Origin: Nocardia rhizosphaerihabitans
Lineage (GTDB): Bacteria; Actinomycetota; Actinomycetes; Mycobacteriales; Mycobacteriaceae
Assembly (NCBI RefSeq): GCF_014646295.1
Contig: NZ_BMNE01000004.1
Location: forward strand, 434,001-498,000
Direction of reading: 5' to 3'
Length of the DNA stretch: 64,000 nt
How positions within the stretch are numbered: position 1 is the stretch's first letter; each line of letters begins with the position of its first letter. The notes under the pieces are model-generated. The model saw only the letters and a list, made by a program, of their open reading frames with translations. It had not been told where the DNA came from and made no database searches. The translations under genes and the position numbers were made by a program. Shown one piece after another: positions 49,081-57,601 of the stretch.

Positions 49081-51333
49081 TCAGCCGGTGAAGGCGTACG
49101 GCTGGCGGATCTTGCGGGCGAATTCGACGATGTTGGTGACGGTGCTGCCGGAGACGCCGACCTCGGCGCCGATGCTGCGGGCCGACCAGGACTGGTCGGT
49201 GAGTTCGAGGATCTCCTCGATCTGATCGAGGGTCAGGCGCAGGGGACTGCGGTGGGCGATCTGGCGGGCCAGGGCGCGGACCTCGGTGTCGTCGTCGAAA
49301 TCGTAGGCGTCGTCGGCGAGGTCGTCTTCGTCGTCGAGGTCCGGTTCGATCGGTTCGGGGGACTGCACCGGCTCCCGCTCACTCGCGGGACTCATGTCCT
49401 CGGCACTCGCCGCCTCGACCTTCGTGAGCTGCTTCTTCGGCGCAACGGCAGGCTCGGGCTGCGTGAGCTGCGGTTCCGTGGCAGGCGTCGACTCAGGTTG
49501 AGTGAGCTGCTGCTTCGCCGCGGGCGTCGGCTCAGGGCTCGGGGCCTGCTGCTGTGCGGCAGTCGCGGGCTCGAGGTCCGGGCGCTGCTGTTTCGGGGCA
49601 TGTGCCGGACTGGTTGGCGGCAGCTGCTCGGGAGCGGCCTCGAGTTCGGTGACGAAGGTGAGCTGTTCGGGCTCGTCGGCCGGGGGCTGTGGATCGTTGT
49701 GCGCCACTACCGATTCGGTGGGTGCCGCGGTGTCGCCGTTGCGGTCACGGGCGACGGTGCCGGCGTGCGCCGTCGCCTCGGGAACCGGGTCGGTACCGGT
49801 GGCTTCGCCGGCAGTGGCCTGCGCGGCGGCGGTGGCCGGTATTCGCCGCAAGGTCGGGGTTGCGCCGTTGACGCGGGCGTGGTCGCTGCCGTTGCGACGG
49901 TGATCGGCCGCGGCCTTGTGGATCAGCTCCAAGGTGCCGGGCGCGGTCGCCTTGTCGGTGGACGGGCGGCGGACGCCGTGGGTGGGCTGGCCCCATCCCG
50001 TGGCTGTCTCCGGCGGGGTGTACGGCGAGCTGACCTGCGCTGCAAGGGGTTCCGAGGACGCGGTCTGCGACTCGGAGCCGGTTCCGACCGAGTCGGCAGC
50101 CGACGGTGCGGGCACGTGTGTCGGCACCGCGGTGGCGAGGTCCTCTGCTGCCGGGCGCACGGGTGCCTTCGCTGAGAGGTCAGCCGGCTGCGACATGAAT
50201 TCACCTGCAGGCGAGCCTGCTTCACTCGACGCGGCAGGCTCACTGACTGCGGCGACCTCGGTGCGCACATCGGCAACCTCGGACTGTCCCGTATGACGCG
50301 CTGCCTCGGCGGTTCCCGCTACCTCGGTCTGCACCGCTGTCGGGTCGGCCTGCGCCACACGCTGGTCCGGGGCGGCGGCCTGCGCGGCTGCGGTCTGCAG
50401 AGTCGGGCCGGACGGCTGCACGACCGACGACCCGCCCACTCCCGCAATGCTGTTCGTGCTGACACGCCGAGCAGCTTCGATCTCGGCACCGGCAAGCCCC
50501 GTGACAGAAGTCTCCGACACGACCCGCTCGACAGTGGAGTAGCTCGAATCCCCCGGCAACTCCACCGAAGCACTCTCGATCAACAACGCATACCGCGCCG
50601 ACACCCACGCATGCAGCCAGATCACCACACCCACCATCACCGGCGCGATCGAGTATTCGGCTGCGCGACCGAAGGATCCGGCGGCCAGGTGCGGCCCGGC
50701 GTTGAGCGCCACGGTGGTACCGAGCAATGCCAGCTCGAACACCAGCACCTTGCCACGCTCGAGCTCGCGTCCCCAGCGGGCGGCGGTGGTGGCGGCGACC
50801 ATGATGGTGATGATCGGTATCGAGATCATCGCCTCGATACCGAAGCTGAGCCAGTACAGCGGATCGCTCATGTCCCCACTGGGCACGAGATTGTGCTGCA
50901 CATTGACCCCGGCCCACACCATCCCGAGGACGACGACACCGATCAGTGCCCGCGAAGACCACTCCGCCCGCCGGTACAGCTGGGCGAGCCGCGCATCGGC
51001 GCTCGACACCCGCCGCCGCGCGGCCAATGCCTTGCGATGCCAGCGCGCGTCGGCTTCGTCGGTGCGGCGGATCAGCCTGCCGGTGCGCCGGTCACGCTGT
51101 TCGGCGGCGAGTTCGTCGGCGACGGCACGGCGCCGCTGTTTGCGCCGTTGCGCGCGAATCCATTCGGCGAGTTCCCGTTCGGCCCGGATCTCGGCGTCGG
51201 AGAGTGCGTCGTAGAGCGCCGTGTCGTGCTGGAGCGGGAGCTTGCCGCGCGCGGTCGCGACCTGCTGTGCGAGTGCCGTGATCTCGGTGTTCGGCGAGCT
51301 GACGGCATCCTCCATCGACCGATCGTCGGACAT
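49081..51333 (-). CDS. Large membrane protein with four helices, Pro/Gln-rich linker and C-terminal HTH (DUF2637/SpdB-like, tentative)
   Basis: 750 residues from ATG 51333 (GGAAGG seven bases upstream). Residues about 1-125 are a charged, coiled-coil-like cytoplasmic region. About 130-265 hold four hydrophobic helices (LIGVVVLGMVWAGVNV, FGIEAMISIPIITIMVA, VLVFELALLGTTVAL, SIAPVMVGVVIWLHAWV). A long low-complexity Ala/Pro/Glu/Gln linker with three 13-residue repeats follows. The last about 45 residues (LTLDQIEEILEL...SARSIGAEVGVSGSTVTNIVEFA) form a helix-turn-helix. The helix block resembles SpdB/DUF2637 proteins of actinobacterial plasmids and chromosomes, but I assign the family tentatively. 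It sits where the spc operon would follow in many bacteria, in opposite orientation. Confidence 0.75.
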   Translation of the reverse strand: MSDDRSMEDAVSSPNTEITALAQQVATARGKLPLQHDTALYDALSDAEIRAERELAEWIRAQRRKQRRRAVADELAAEQRDRRTGRLIRRTDEADARWHRKALAARRRVSSADARLAQLYRRAEWSSRALIGVVVLGMVWAGVNVQHNLVPSGDMSDPLYWLSFGIEAMISIPIITIMVAATTAARWGRELERGKVLVFELALLGTTVALNAGPHLAAGSFGRAAEYSIAPVMVGVVIWLHAWVSARYALLIESASVELPGDSSYSTVERVVSETSVTGLAGAEIEAARRVSTNSIAGVGGSSVVQPSGPTLQTAAAQAAAPDQRVAQADPTAVQTEVAGTAEAARHTGQSEVADVRTEVAAVSEPAASSEAGSPAGEFMSQPADLSAKAPVRPAAEDLATAVPTHVPAPSAADSVGTGSESQTASSEPLAAQVSSPYTPPETATGWGQPTHGVRRPSTDKATAPGTLELIHKAAADHRRNGSDHARVNGATPTLRRIPATAAAQATAGEATGTDPVPEATAHAGTVARDRNGDTAAPTESVVAHNDPQPPADEPEQLTFVTELEAAPEQLPPTSPAHAPKQQRPDLEPATAAQQQAPSPEPTPAAKQQLTQPESTPATEPQLTQPEPAVAPKKQLTKVEAASAEDMSPASEREPVQSPEPIEPDLDDEDDLADDAYDFDDDTEVRALARQIAHRSPLRLTLDQIEEILELTDQSWSARSIGAEVGVSGSTVTNIVEFARKIRQPYAFTG
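49424..49540 (-). repeat. Three tandem 39-base units encoding a 13-residue repeat
   Basis: GTGAGCTGC begins at 49424, 49463 and 49502, exactly 39 bases apart. On the coding (minus) strand the units read roughly QLTQPExxPAxxx (KQQLTQPE, EPQLTQPE, KKQLTKVE). They lie in the flexible linker between the membrane block and the HTH. Confidence 0.8.
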
Positions 51334-51351
51334 CTGGCGCCTTCCGGTCAC

Positions 51352-51383
51352 TCGAACATATGGACTATCGAACATATGTGTGA
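51352..51383. promoter_or_regulatory. Two tandem LexA (SOS)-like boxes
   Basis: TCGAACATATGTGTGA (51368-51383) matches 10 of the 12 fixed positions of the actinobacterial LexA box TCGAAC-N4-GTTCGA. Directly next to it, TCGAACATATGGACTA (51352-51367) has a perfect left half-site. Together they form a 16-base direct repeat 19 bases upstream of the start at 51333. Confidence 0.45.
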
Positions 51384-51446
51384 TTGCCAGAGAGCGTAAA
51401 CGCCGTCCGCGCCGCGGTCAACGACAAGCGGGCCTTCGGAGTGGAT

Positions 51447-52268
51447 TCAGGACAGGGTGCGCTTCTCGTAGTTCCCGCGCGCGGAGGACCCGGCGACCGC
51501 GGCGACCTGGTCGGGGACGGCGCGGCGCAGCACGATATCGCGCAGCCGTTGCGGCAGCAGACCGGCGATATGGGTCAGCGGGCCGACATAGCCCGGAATG
51601 GACACCTCGAAACGCGGCCGTTCGACCACGGCAAGTACCGCCCGCGCGACATCGGCGGGTTGCAGGAGTTTCGCGGCGCCCGTTGCCGTTCCGGCCGCCA
51701 GCTCGGTATCGACAACGCCGGGCATGATCACCGACAGCTCGACGCCCGTTCCCCGAAGTTCTTCCCGCACACCGGTGAGATAGCCGAGAACGCCGTGTTT
51801 GGTTGCGGCATAAGTGGATTCACCCGGAGGCGAGAGCCGCGACGCCGCGGACGCGATGGTGACGATATGCCCGCGCCCACGCGTACGCATCCCCGGCGCG
51901 GCCAGCCGCACCCCGCGGATCACCCCGTGCAGATTCACCGCGATCATCCGGGCCGTCGCGGTATCGGGCTCGGTGTCGAACGCGCCGACCCACATCACCC
52001 CCGCATTGTTGACCAGCACGTCGATCGGCCCGAGTAATGCCTCGGTCGCGGCGAGGAAAGTGTGGAACGACCGCTCGTCGGTGACGTCGAGTTCGCAACC
52101 GTGCACGGTGCCGGGAAGCTCCATCGCCGTCGTGCGCGCCGTCGTGCCGGACAGATCGCCGATGCAGACGCGAGCACCCGCGACGGCGAACTGCCGGGCG
52201 ATCTCGCGCCCGATGCCCGCGGCGCCGCCGGTCACCGCGACAACCAGTCCGGCATGGGTGCGTTTCAT
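51447..52268 (-). CDS. Short-chain dehydrogenase/reductase (SDR)
   Basis: 273 residues from ATG 52268, with GAAAGG eight bases upstream. An earlier in-frame ATG at 52310 falls inside the operator palindrome and is less likely. It is a classical SDR: TGGAAGIG nucleotide-binding loop, CELDVTD, NNAG, catalytic Ser in TIASAAS, and YAATK with catalytic Tyr and Lys. It probably oxidises or reduces a lipid-like alcohol or ketone with NAD(P)H. It is divergent from a TetR regulator with a shared palindrome, so it is likely that repressor's target. The substrate is unknown. Confidence 0.9.
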   Translation of the reverse strand: MKRTHAGLVVAVTGGAAGIGREIARQFAVAGARVCIGDLSGTTARTTAMELPGTVHGCELDVTDERSFHTFLAATEALLGPIDVLVNNAGVMWVGAFDTEPDTATARMIAVNLHGVIRGVRLAAPGMRTRGRGHIVTIASAASRLSPPGESTYAATKHGVLGYLTGVREELRGTGVELSVIMPGVVDTELAAGTATGAAKLLQPADVARAVLAVVERPRFEVSIPGYVGPLTHIAGLLPQRLRDIVLRRAVPDQVAAVAGSSARGNYEKRTLS

Positions 52269-52304
52269 CGGCAAAGCCTTTCGGTCCAGCGAGAATATCG
52301 CTTC

Positions 52305-52322
52305 TGACATGTCGTCATGTCA
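52305..52322. promoter_or_regulatory. Perfect palindromic operator between SDR and TetR genes
   Basis: TGACATG (52305-52311) and CATGTCA (52316-52322) surround TCGT. The 18-base palindrome is central in the 103-base divergent gap and is the probable binding site of the adjacent TetR protein. Confidence 0.75.
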
Positions 52323-52371
52323 AAAATTGTGGCTTAGTATTCCACGCAGTCGCACAGAAGGACAGACTTCG

Positions 52372-53028
52372 ATGACAGACCAGTCCGCCGATCGCCCGGC
52401 GGGTCGGCGGTACTCGGGGCGTACCCCCGCGGAGCGAATCCAACACCGCCGTACCGCACTGCTGGACGCGGCGCTAGAACTGTTCGGCACCCGGGGCTAC
52501 GCCGCGGGCTCGGTGAAACAGCTGTGCGGCATCGCCGGGCTCACCGAACGCTATTTCTACGAATCGTTCCGCGACCGCGAGGCCTGCCTGGCCGCCCTCT
52601 ACGACGAGACGACCGCGGGCCTGCGCGATCGCACGCTGGCCGCCCTGCGCACGGCGGGCCCAGATCTCGGTGACGTGATCACCGCGGGCCTAGCCGCGTT
52701 CATCGGCTTTCTGACTGAGGACCCGCGCCGTGCCCGGGTGGTGCTGATCGAGGTGGTCGGCGTCTCCGCGCGCATGGAGCAACGCAGGCATGGCGTACTT
52801 CGCGACTACGCCGAACTGGTCGCAGGTCTGTGGGCCACCGCACGGGCCGAGCCGCTCCCCGAGCGCAGCCGCCTGACCTGCGTCACCATCGTCGGCGGCG
52901 TCAACCACCTGCTCGTCGACTGGCTGATGGACAACCGCACCACCCACCCCGACGACCTGGTCTCGGTCTGCGCCGGCGTCTTCGCCGCCGTTCGCGCCAC
53001 CGACCCGGCCCTGGCGAACGACCGCTGA
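52372..53028 (+). CDS. TetR/AcrR-family transcriptional regulator
   Basis: 218 residues from ATG 52372 (GAAGGA at 52357-52362). The N-terminal HTH at about 27-75 is LLDAALELFGTRGYAAGSVKQLCGIAGLTERYFYESFRDREAC, followed by an all-helical ligand domain. It is divergent from the SDR gene with one palindromic operator between them, the usual self-regulating arrangement. It converges on the CPBP gene with a one-base gap. Confidence 0.92.
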   Translation: MTDQSADRPAGRRYSGRTPAERIQHRRTALLDAALELFGTRGYAAGSVKQLCGIAGLTERYFYESFRDREACLAALYDETTAGLRDRTLAALRTAGPDLGDVITAGLAAFIGFLTEDPRRARVVLIEVVGVSARMEQRRHGVLRDYAELVAGLWATARAEPLPERSRLTCVTIVGGVNHLLVDWLMDNRTTHPDDLVSVCAGVFAAVRATDPALANDR

Positions 53029-53029
53029 C

Positions 53030-53767
53030 TCAGCGCAGCGCCGTGTGCCAGACGATGGCGGCGGCGAGGGCGCCCGCGCCGTTGAGCGACCAGTGCAGGG
53101 CGATCGGGGCGAGCAGGCTGCCGCTGCGTCGGCGCAGCCAGGTGAAGACCACGCCCGCGGCGGCGGTGGCCGCGACGGCGAGGGTGATGCCGATGATCTG
53201 GCCGACGAGGCCGCCGCCGACGATGCCGGACAGGCCCTTGTTGCCGCTGGTCAGGCCGAGCGAGGACGCGATGTGCCAGAAACCGAACAGCAGCGATCCG
53301 GCCGCGAAGAGCCCGCGGACGCCGAGCACCCGGTCGAGGGTGCCGTGCAGGACGCCGCGGAAGGCGAGTTCTTCGGGGATCACGGTCTGCAGCGGGATGA
53401 CGATCATCGACGCGATCAGCGCGCCGGAGATCGTGGCGTAGCGGTCGGCGAGGAAGAAGGGCCGGGTGATCGGCAGGATCGCGCCGATCGCGACGGCGGT
53501 GAGCACGATGCCGACCGCGCCGACCGCGTAGACCGTCCCGCGCCGCCAGTGCCGAGGGGAGAGCCCGAGTTCGGCCCAGCCGAGGCCGCGCTTGCGCATG
53601 AGCGCCAGCAGCGCGAACGCCGCGGCCGGCACGATGACGATATTGGCCCACGCGGTGGTGAAGTGCGCGATCAGATTGGTCCCGGCCAGCACGACGACGA
53701 CAACGGCGATATCGATATAGGCATGCAGCTTGGGCCGTGGATCGGCGAGGGGGGCGTGTTCGGGCAC
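53030..53767 (-). CDS. CPBP-family intramembrane metalloprotease
   Basis: 245 residues from GTG 53767, with about seven hydrophobic segments. All three CPBP (Abi/CAAX prenyl protease 2-like) motifs are present: EELAFRG (EExxxR), FGFWH (FxxxH) and HWSLN (HxxxN). These residues form the membrane-embedded active site. Family roles include bacteriocin immunity and processing of membrane peptides. The substrate here is unknown. Confidence 0.9.
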   Translation of the reverse strand: MPEHAPLADPRPKLHAYIDIAVVVVVLAGTNLIAHFTTAWANIVIVPAAAFALLALMRKRGLGWAELGLSPRHWRRGTVYAVGAVGIVLTAVAIGAILPITRPFFLADRYATISGALIASMIVIPLQTVIPEELAFRGVLHGTLDRVLGVRGLFAAGSLLFGFWHIASSLGLTSGNKGLSGIVGGGLVGQIIGITLAVAATAAAGVVFTWLRRRSGSLLAPIALHWSLNGAGALAAAIVWHTALR

Positions 53768-53815
53768 CCGACCGAGTGTACGGAAGTATTGCGAAAGGGA
53801 AACGGACGCTGTGAG

Positions 53816-54757
53816 CTACTCGACAGCCGATCCCGACCATCCGGACAAATCCGTCCATGCCCGCAGACTGCGCCGCGTCTCGAATCGCCGCGGCTGCCCG
53901 CTGATCGGGTCGGTGAATTCCAGCGAGGCGGCCAGCAGTTGCAGCGGCCTGGTGTAATCGTCGACGGATTTGTCGGTGATCGCCGGATAGAAATCGTCAC
54001 CGAGAATCGGCACGCCCAGGCTGTTCATATGCAGGCGCAGCTGATGGGTCCGGCCGGTGTGCGGCCGCAGCCGGTAGCGGCCGAGTCCGTCGCGGTGCTC
54101 GACGAGTTCCACCTCGGTCTCGGCATTGGGTTCGCCGTCCACTTCCTGCGCGGCGAGCACCTGCTTTTCCTTGATGATCCGGCTGCGCACGGTCCGCGGC
54201 AGCTCCAGCGCCGGGTCGTAGGGCGCGACGGCCTCGTACTCCTTGCGCACGGTCCGGCGATGGAACATCGTCTGATACGCCCCGCGCGCGGCCGGGTTCA
54301 CCACGAACAGCACCAGCCCCGCGGTCACCCGGTCCAGCCGATGCGCCGGGATCAGGTCCGGCAGGTCGAGTTCACGGCGAAGGCGCACCAGGGCCGTCTG
54401 CAGAATGTGCTGTCCACGCGGGATCGTCGCCAGGAAATGCGGTTTGTCGACCACCAGGATGTCGTCGTCGCGATGGACGATCCCGATCTCGAACGGCACG
54501 TCCTGCTCGACCGGCAGGTCCCGGTGGAACCACACCGCCCCGCCCGGCACGAAGGGAGCGTCCGGCGCCAGCGGACCGACCAGGTCGACGATCTCGCCCG
54601 CCCGCAGCATCTCGTCGATCCGCGCCGGATCGACCCGCGGCAGCCGCTCGACGAGGTGGTCACGCACCGTCGTCCAGTGCCCGTCCTCCGGGAGCCGGAG
54701 CCGGGCTGGATCTAGGCCGTGCCGCTTGGGCAGCGGCGGCTGCTGCCTGCGTCGCAT
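53816..54757 (-). CDS. RluA-family pseudouridine synthase
   Basis: 313 residues. It has the catalytic motif HRLDRVTAGLVLF, with Asp as nucleophile acting on uridine, and the C-terminal RPHTGRTHQLRLHMNSLG...LGDDFYP region of RluA/RsuA-type enzymes. An N-terminal region of about 85 residues resembles the S4-like extension seen in actinobacterial members. It isomerises uridine in rRNA or tRNA; the target site cannot be read from sequence. Confidence 0.92.
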   Translation of the reverse strand: MRRRQQPPLPKRHGLDPARLRLPEDGHWTTVRDHLVERLPRVDPARIDEMLRAGEIVDLVGPLAPDAPFVPGGAVWFHRDLPVEQDVPFEIGIVHRDDDILVVDKPHFLATIPRGQHILQTALVRLRRELDLPDLIPAHRLDRVTAGLVLFVVNPAARGAYQTMFHRRTVRKEYEAVAPYDPALELPRTVRSRIIKEKQVLAAQEVDGEPNAETEVELVEHRDGLGRYRLRPHTGRTHQLRLHMNSLGVPILGDDFYPAITDKSVDDYTRPLQLLAASLEFTDPISGQPRRFETRRSLRAWTDLSGWSGSAVE

Positions 54758-54800
54758 ACAACACAGTGTTCACGGCCCCGGTCCGGCGCGGGCCGACGGG

Positions 54801-55376
54801 TTACGCGGCGCGCTTCGCCAACCCCGGGTAGTCGAGGATCAGACCGGACTCGTCGTAGTCCAGCCTGGCCCGGTAGTCGAAGAGCGAAGCGCTGTAGTCA
54901 TAGCGCTGACCTGCGTCGTCGGTCATCCGCCGATAGTGCTGCGGTAACCGGATCACCGCGAGATCGGCGGCCCGCACGTAGGCCGCCGGTGCATCGGCGG
55001 CGTCGCCGACGGCCAAGTCGAGCCGGTGCACCGGCAGCGCGTTGGTGAACGCCGACGCCTCCAGATCGACATCGAGACAACCGTCGAGTTCGGGCGCGTG
55101 CACCCCGTCGACCTGCCAGCGCCCGAGCCCGTCGGACTGCAGCGTGATCGAGCGCCTGGCATCGGGATAGCGGCCGGTGATCTGCGCCGACCGCGTATGC
55201 CAGCTGCCGTCGACGCGGAGCCGATAGTCGATCGCCCAGGCGAGGCCTTCCTCGACCGCGGTCGCGCACCCTTCGACGAAAACCCCGCGATCGTCGTCGC
55301 GGAAATAGGTCACTTCGAATCCGATGCGCGCCTCGCGATGGAGCCAGGCGGCCGAGGATGGCAGCGGAGTGAACAC
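54801..55376 (-). CDS. Putative glycolipid-binding protein (DUF1089 family)
   Basis: 191 residues from GTG 55376. The sequence (FEVTYFRDDDRGVFVEGCATAVEEG, YRLRVDGSWHTRSAQI, WQVDGVHAPELDGCLDVDLEASAFTNALPVHRL, DYSASLFDYRARLDYDESGLILDYPGL) fits the actinobacterial putative glycolipid-binding family, mostly beta strands. No signal peptide is visible. The biochemical role is not established for the family. Confidence 0.8.
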   Translation of the reverse strand: MFTPLPSSAAWLHREARIGFEVTYFRDDDRGVFVEGCATAVEEGLAWAIDYRLRVDGSWHTRSAQITGRYPDARRSITLQSDGLGRWQVDGVHAPELDGCLDVDLEASAFTNALPVHRLDLAVGDAADAPAAYVRAADLAVIRLPQHYRRMTDDAGQRYDYSASLFDYRARLDYDESGLILDYPGLAKRAA

Positions 55377-55385
55377 GAGAAAACG

Positions 55386-55577
55386 TTAACCGGCCCGCTG
55401 ATCGAGCACCATCAATTTCGCTTCGACAAGGGTATGCCGAGCCCGCCTGCGCACCCGGCACAGATCGACGCTGCATTCGAGATGAATCTGCATGGCCCGG
55501 TGTGCTTGATCGGGTGTCAGGTTTCCCGGATCGGCCTGGCAGTCCGCAATCGCCGAAATTATTGACGTGACAAACAT
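55386..55577 (-). CDS. Small hypothetical protein, 63 residues
   Basis: The ATG at 55577 has GGGAG seven bases upstream, a good ribosome site. The product is short, helical and basic (LTPDQAHRAMQIHLECSVDLCRVRRRARHTLVEAKLMV), with two Cys six residues apart. No function is recognised. The ribosome site and a coherent amphipathic sequence favour a real gene. It is upstream of, and divergent from, the iron-box-controlled transporter, so it may share that control region. Confidence 0.6.
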   Translation of the reverse strand: MFVTSIISAIADCQADPGNLTPDQAHRAMQIHLECSVDLCRVRRRARHTLVEAKLMVLDQRAG

Positions 55578-55697
55578 TTTCGCTCTCCCGCCGCGCTCAG
55601 AGATTTAGAGGTAGGGAGGAAATTACGCCCGGAATGTCGAATTGCCGAGGGGGTTGACTGGCAGTTCACGCAAGCTTCCCCGGTCGGCCACGACCGC

Positions 55698-55716
55698 TCA
55701 ACTTAGGCTAACCTAC
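55698..55716. promoter_or_regulatory. IdeR/DmdR-type iron box upstream of the siderophore ABC transporter
   Basis: TCAACTTAGGCTAACCTAC matches about 15 of 19 positions of the IdeR consensus TTAGGTTAGGCTAACCTAA, with the right half nearly perfect. It lies 43 bases upstream of the transporter start. Iron-loaded IdeR would repress here. Confidence 0.85.
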
Positions 55717-55759
55717 CCTTGGCACGTTTGCCGTGGACAGGTCGAGAGGGCGAGAAGTT

Positions 55760-57601
55760 ATGACGGTGCAGGTAGCGCCGCCGCCGGGGGCGGAGTCGGG
55801 CAACCGGCCACCCAAGGCGGTCGCGAAAGCGCAGAAGCAACAGGAAGCGCAGGCGCGCAAGGAGATTCTGGCACCGGTGTCGGGGATGCTGACGGTGGCG
55901 AGCCTGCTCGTCGCCGTCGCCTCGGTCTGCACCGTCGTGCCGTTCCTGCTGATCGTGGCCGCCTGCCGGGAGCTGTCGGAATCCCCGGTCGACACCGAGC
56001 GGGTGTGGTGGCTGTTCGGCGCGGCCGTGGTGGTGCTGATCGTGCGCGCCCTGCTGCAGGCGGTGGCGCTGACCTGGTCGCACGCAGTCGACGCCGGCTA
56101 CCAGCTGACCCTGCGCAGGCTGCTCGCGGACAAACTCACCCGGGTGCCGCTGGGCTGGTTCGGCGAACGCAGCTCCGGCGAGGTCAAGACCTACCTGCGC
56201 GACGACGTGGAGGCACTGCACTACCTCGTCGCCCACGCCCGGCTGGAGTTCGTCGGCGCGCTGGTGGTCCCGCTGGTCACCCTCGCTTACCTGTTCACCC
56301 TCGACTGGCGGCTCACCCTGGTGCTGCTGATCCCGCTGATCGCCTACTTCGTCCTGTTCGGCAAGATCATGGACCGCGACGGCCGCGACCGCCTCGCCGT
56401 CTACACCCGCTGGGAAAGACGCACCTCCGAGGCCACCATCGAATTCGTCGACGGCATCCAGGTCGTGCGGGCGTTCGGCCAGGCGGGCAAGGCGCACACC
56501 GAGTTCCAGAGCGCGGTCGACGGTCAGGTGCAGGCGGCGCGTCGGATGAAGATGCCGATCATCCGCGTGCAGTCGGCCTCAGACATCGTGGTCATGCCGG
56601 TCTTCGTGATGCTGATCGTGGTCGTCGGCGGGCTCGCCTTCGTCGGCCTCGACTGGGTGAACCCCCTCGACCTGCTGCCGTTCCTGCTGGTCGGCCTGGG
56701 TATCGGCAGCTCGCTGCTCGGCCTCGGCTACGGTTCGCAGGCGCTGCGGGCCGGCGGCGCCGCGGCGCTGCGCCTGCACGAACTGCAGCAGACCCCGGAG
56801 CTGGATACCGCGCCGACGACGAGCACCGGCCCGGCGAGCCAGGCGGGTGTCGTCCGCTTCGACGGCGTCGAATTCGCCTACCGCACCGGCCATGACGTGC
56901 TGCGCGGCGTCGATCTCGAACTGCACCCCGGCACCATCACCGCGCTGGTCGGCCCGAGCGGCTCCGGCAAGTCCACCCTGGCCAAACTGCTGCCCCGCTT
57001 CTACGACGTCGGCGCGGGCCGGATCACCATCGACGGCCGCGATATTCGCGAGTTCACCAGCGAAGATCTCTACCGCACCGTCGGTTTCGTGTTCCAGGAT
57101 GTGCGCCTGATCCGCGGCTCGATCCGGGAGAACCTGCTGCTCGCGCGCCCGGACGCCGACGACGCCGCCATCGAACGGGCGAGCAGGGCCGCCCAGATCC
57201 ACGACCGGATCATGGCGCTGCCGCGCGGCTACGACTCCGAGATCGGCGTCGACGCCTCGCTGTCCGGCGGTGAGGCGCAGCGCCTCTCGATCGCCCGCGC
57301 GCTGCTGGCCGACACCCCGGTGCTCGTCCTCGACGAGGCCACCGCCTTCGCCGACCCCGAATCCGAGGCCGCGGTCCAGGACGCGCTGGCCGCGCTCGTC
57401 GCCGGCCGCACCGTGCTGGTGATCGCGCACCGGCTGCACACCATCACCGGCGTCGACCGAATCCTGGTGCTGGAGAACGGAACGCTCGTCGAACAGGGCA
57501 CGCACACCGAGTTGCGCGCCGCCGGTGGGCTGTATCAGCGGCTGTGGGAGATCAACGAGGCCGCGCTCGGCACGCTCGCCCTGGTGGAGGAAACACGATG
57601 A
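55760..57601 (+). CDS. Siderophore-type ABC transporter, fused permease-ATPase (IrtA/YbtP-like, no SIP domain)
   Basis: 613 residues from ATG 55760. The N-terminal half carries about six membrane helices of the exporter fold. The C-terminal half is the ATPase: Walker A GPSGSGKST, Q-loop FQDVRL, signature SGGEAQR and Walker B VLVLDEAT. The D-loop is AFAD instead of SALD, a feature of one subunit in IrtAB/YbtPQ-type heterodimers. These pairs have exporter architecture but import ferric siderophores. Mycobacterial IrtA has an N-terminal flavin-reductase domain that is absent here and may be supplied by the separate SIP gene at 61379. The iron box and a 4-base overlap with its partner support the role. 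Confidence 0.9.
   Translation: MTVQVAPPPGAESGNRPPKAVAKAQKQQEAQARKEILAPVSGMLTVASLLVAVASVCTVVPFLLIVAACRELSESPVDTERVWWLFGAAVVVLIVRALLQAVALTWSHAVDAGYQLTLRRLLADKLTRVPLGWFGERSSGEVKTYLRDDVEALHYLVAHARLEFVGALVVPLVTLAYLFTLDWRLTLVLLIPLIAYFVLFGKIMDRDGRDRLAVYTRWERRTSEATIEFVDGIQVVRAFGQAGKAHTEFQSAVDGQVQAARRMKMPIIRVQSASDIVVMPVFVMLIVVVGGLAFVGLDWVNPLDLLPFLLVGLGIGSSLLGLGYGSQALRAGGAAALRLHELQQTPELDTAPTTSTGPASQAGVVRFDGVEFAYRTGHDVLRGVDLELHPGTITALVGPSGSGKSTLAKLLPRFYDVGAGRITIDGRDIREFTSEDLYRTVGFVFQDVRLIRGSIRENLLLARPDADDAAIERASRAAQIHDRIMALPRGYDSEIGVDASLSGGEAQRLSIARALLADTPVLVLDEATAFADPESEAAVQDALAALVAGRTVLVIAHRLHTITGVDRILVLENGTLVEQGTHTELRAAGGLYQRLWEINEAALGTLALVEETR

Noticed and set aside
49424..49540. CRISPR-like spaced repeats.
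   Set aside because: The 39-base units are contiguous, coding, imperfect and only three; they encode a 13-residue linker repeat.
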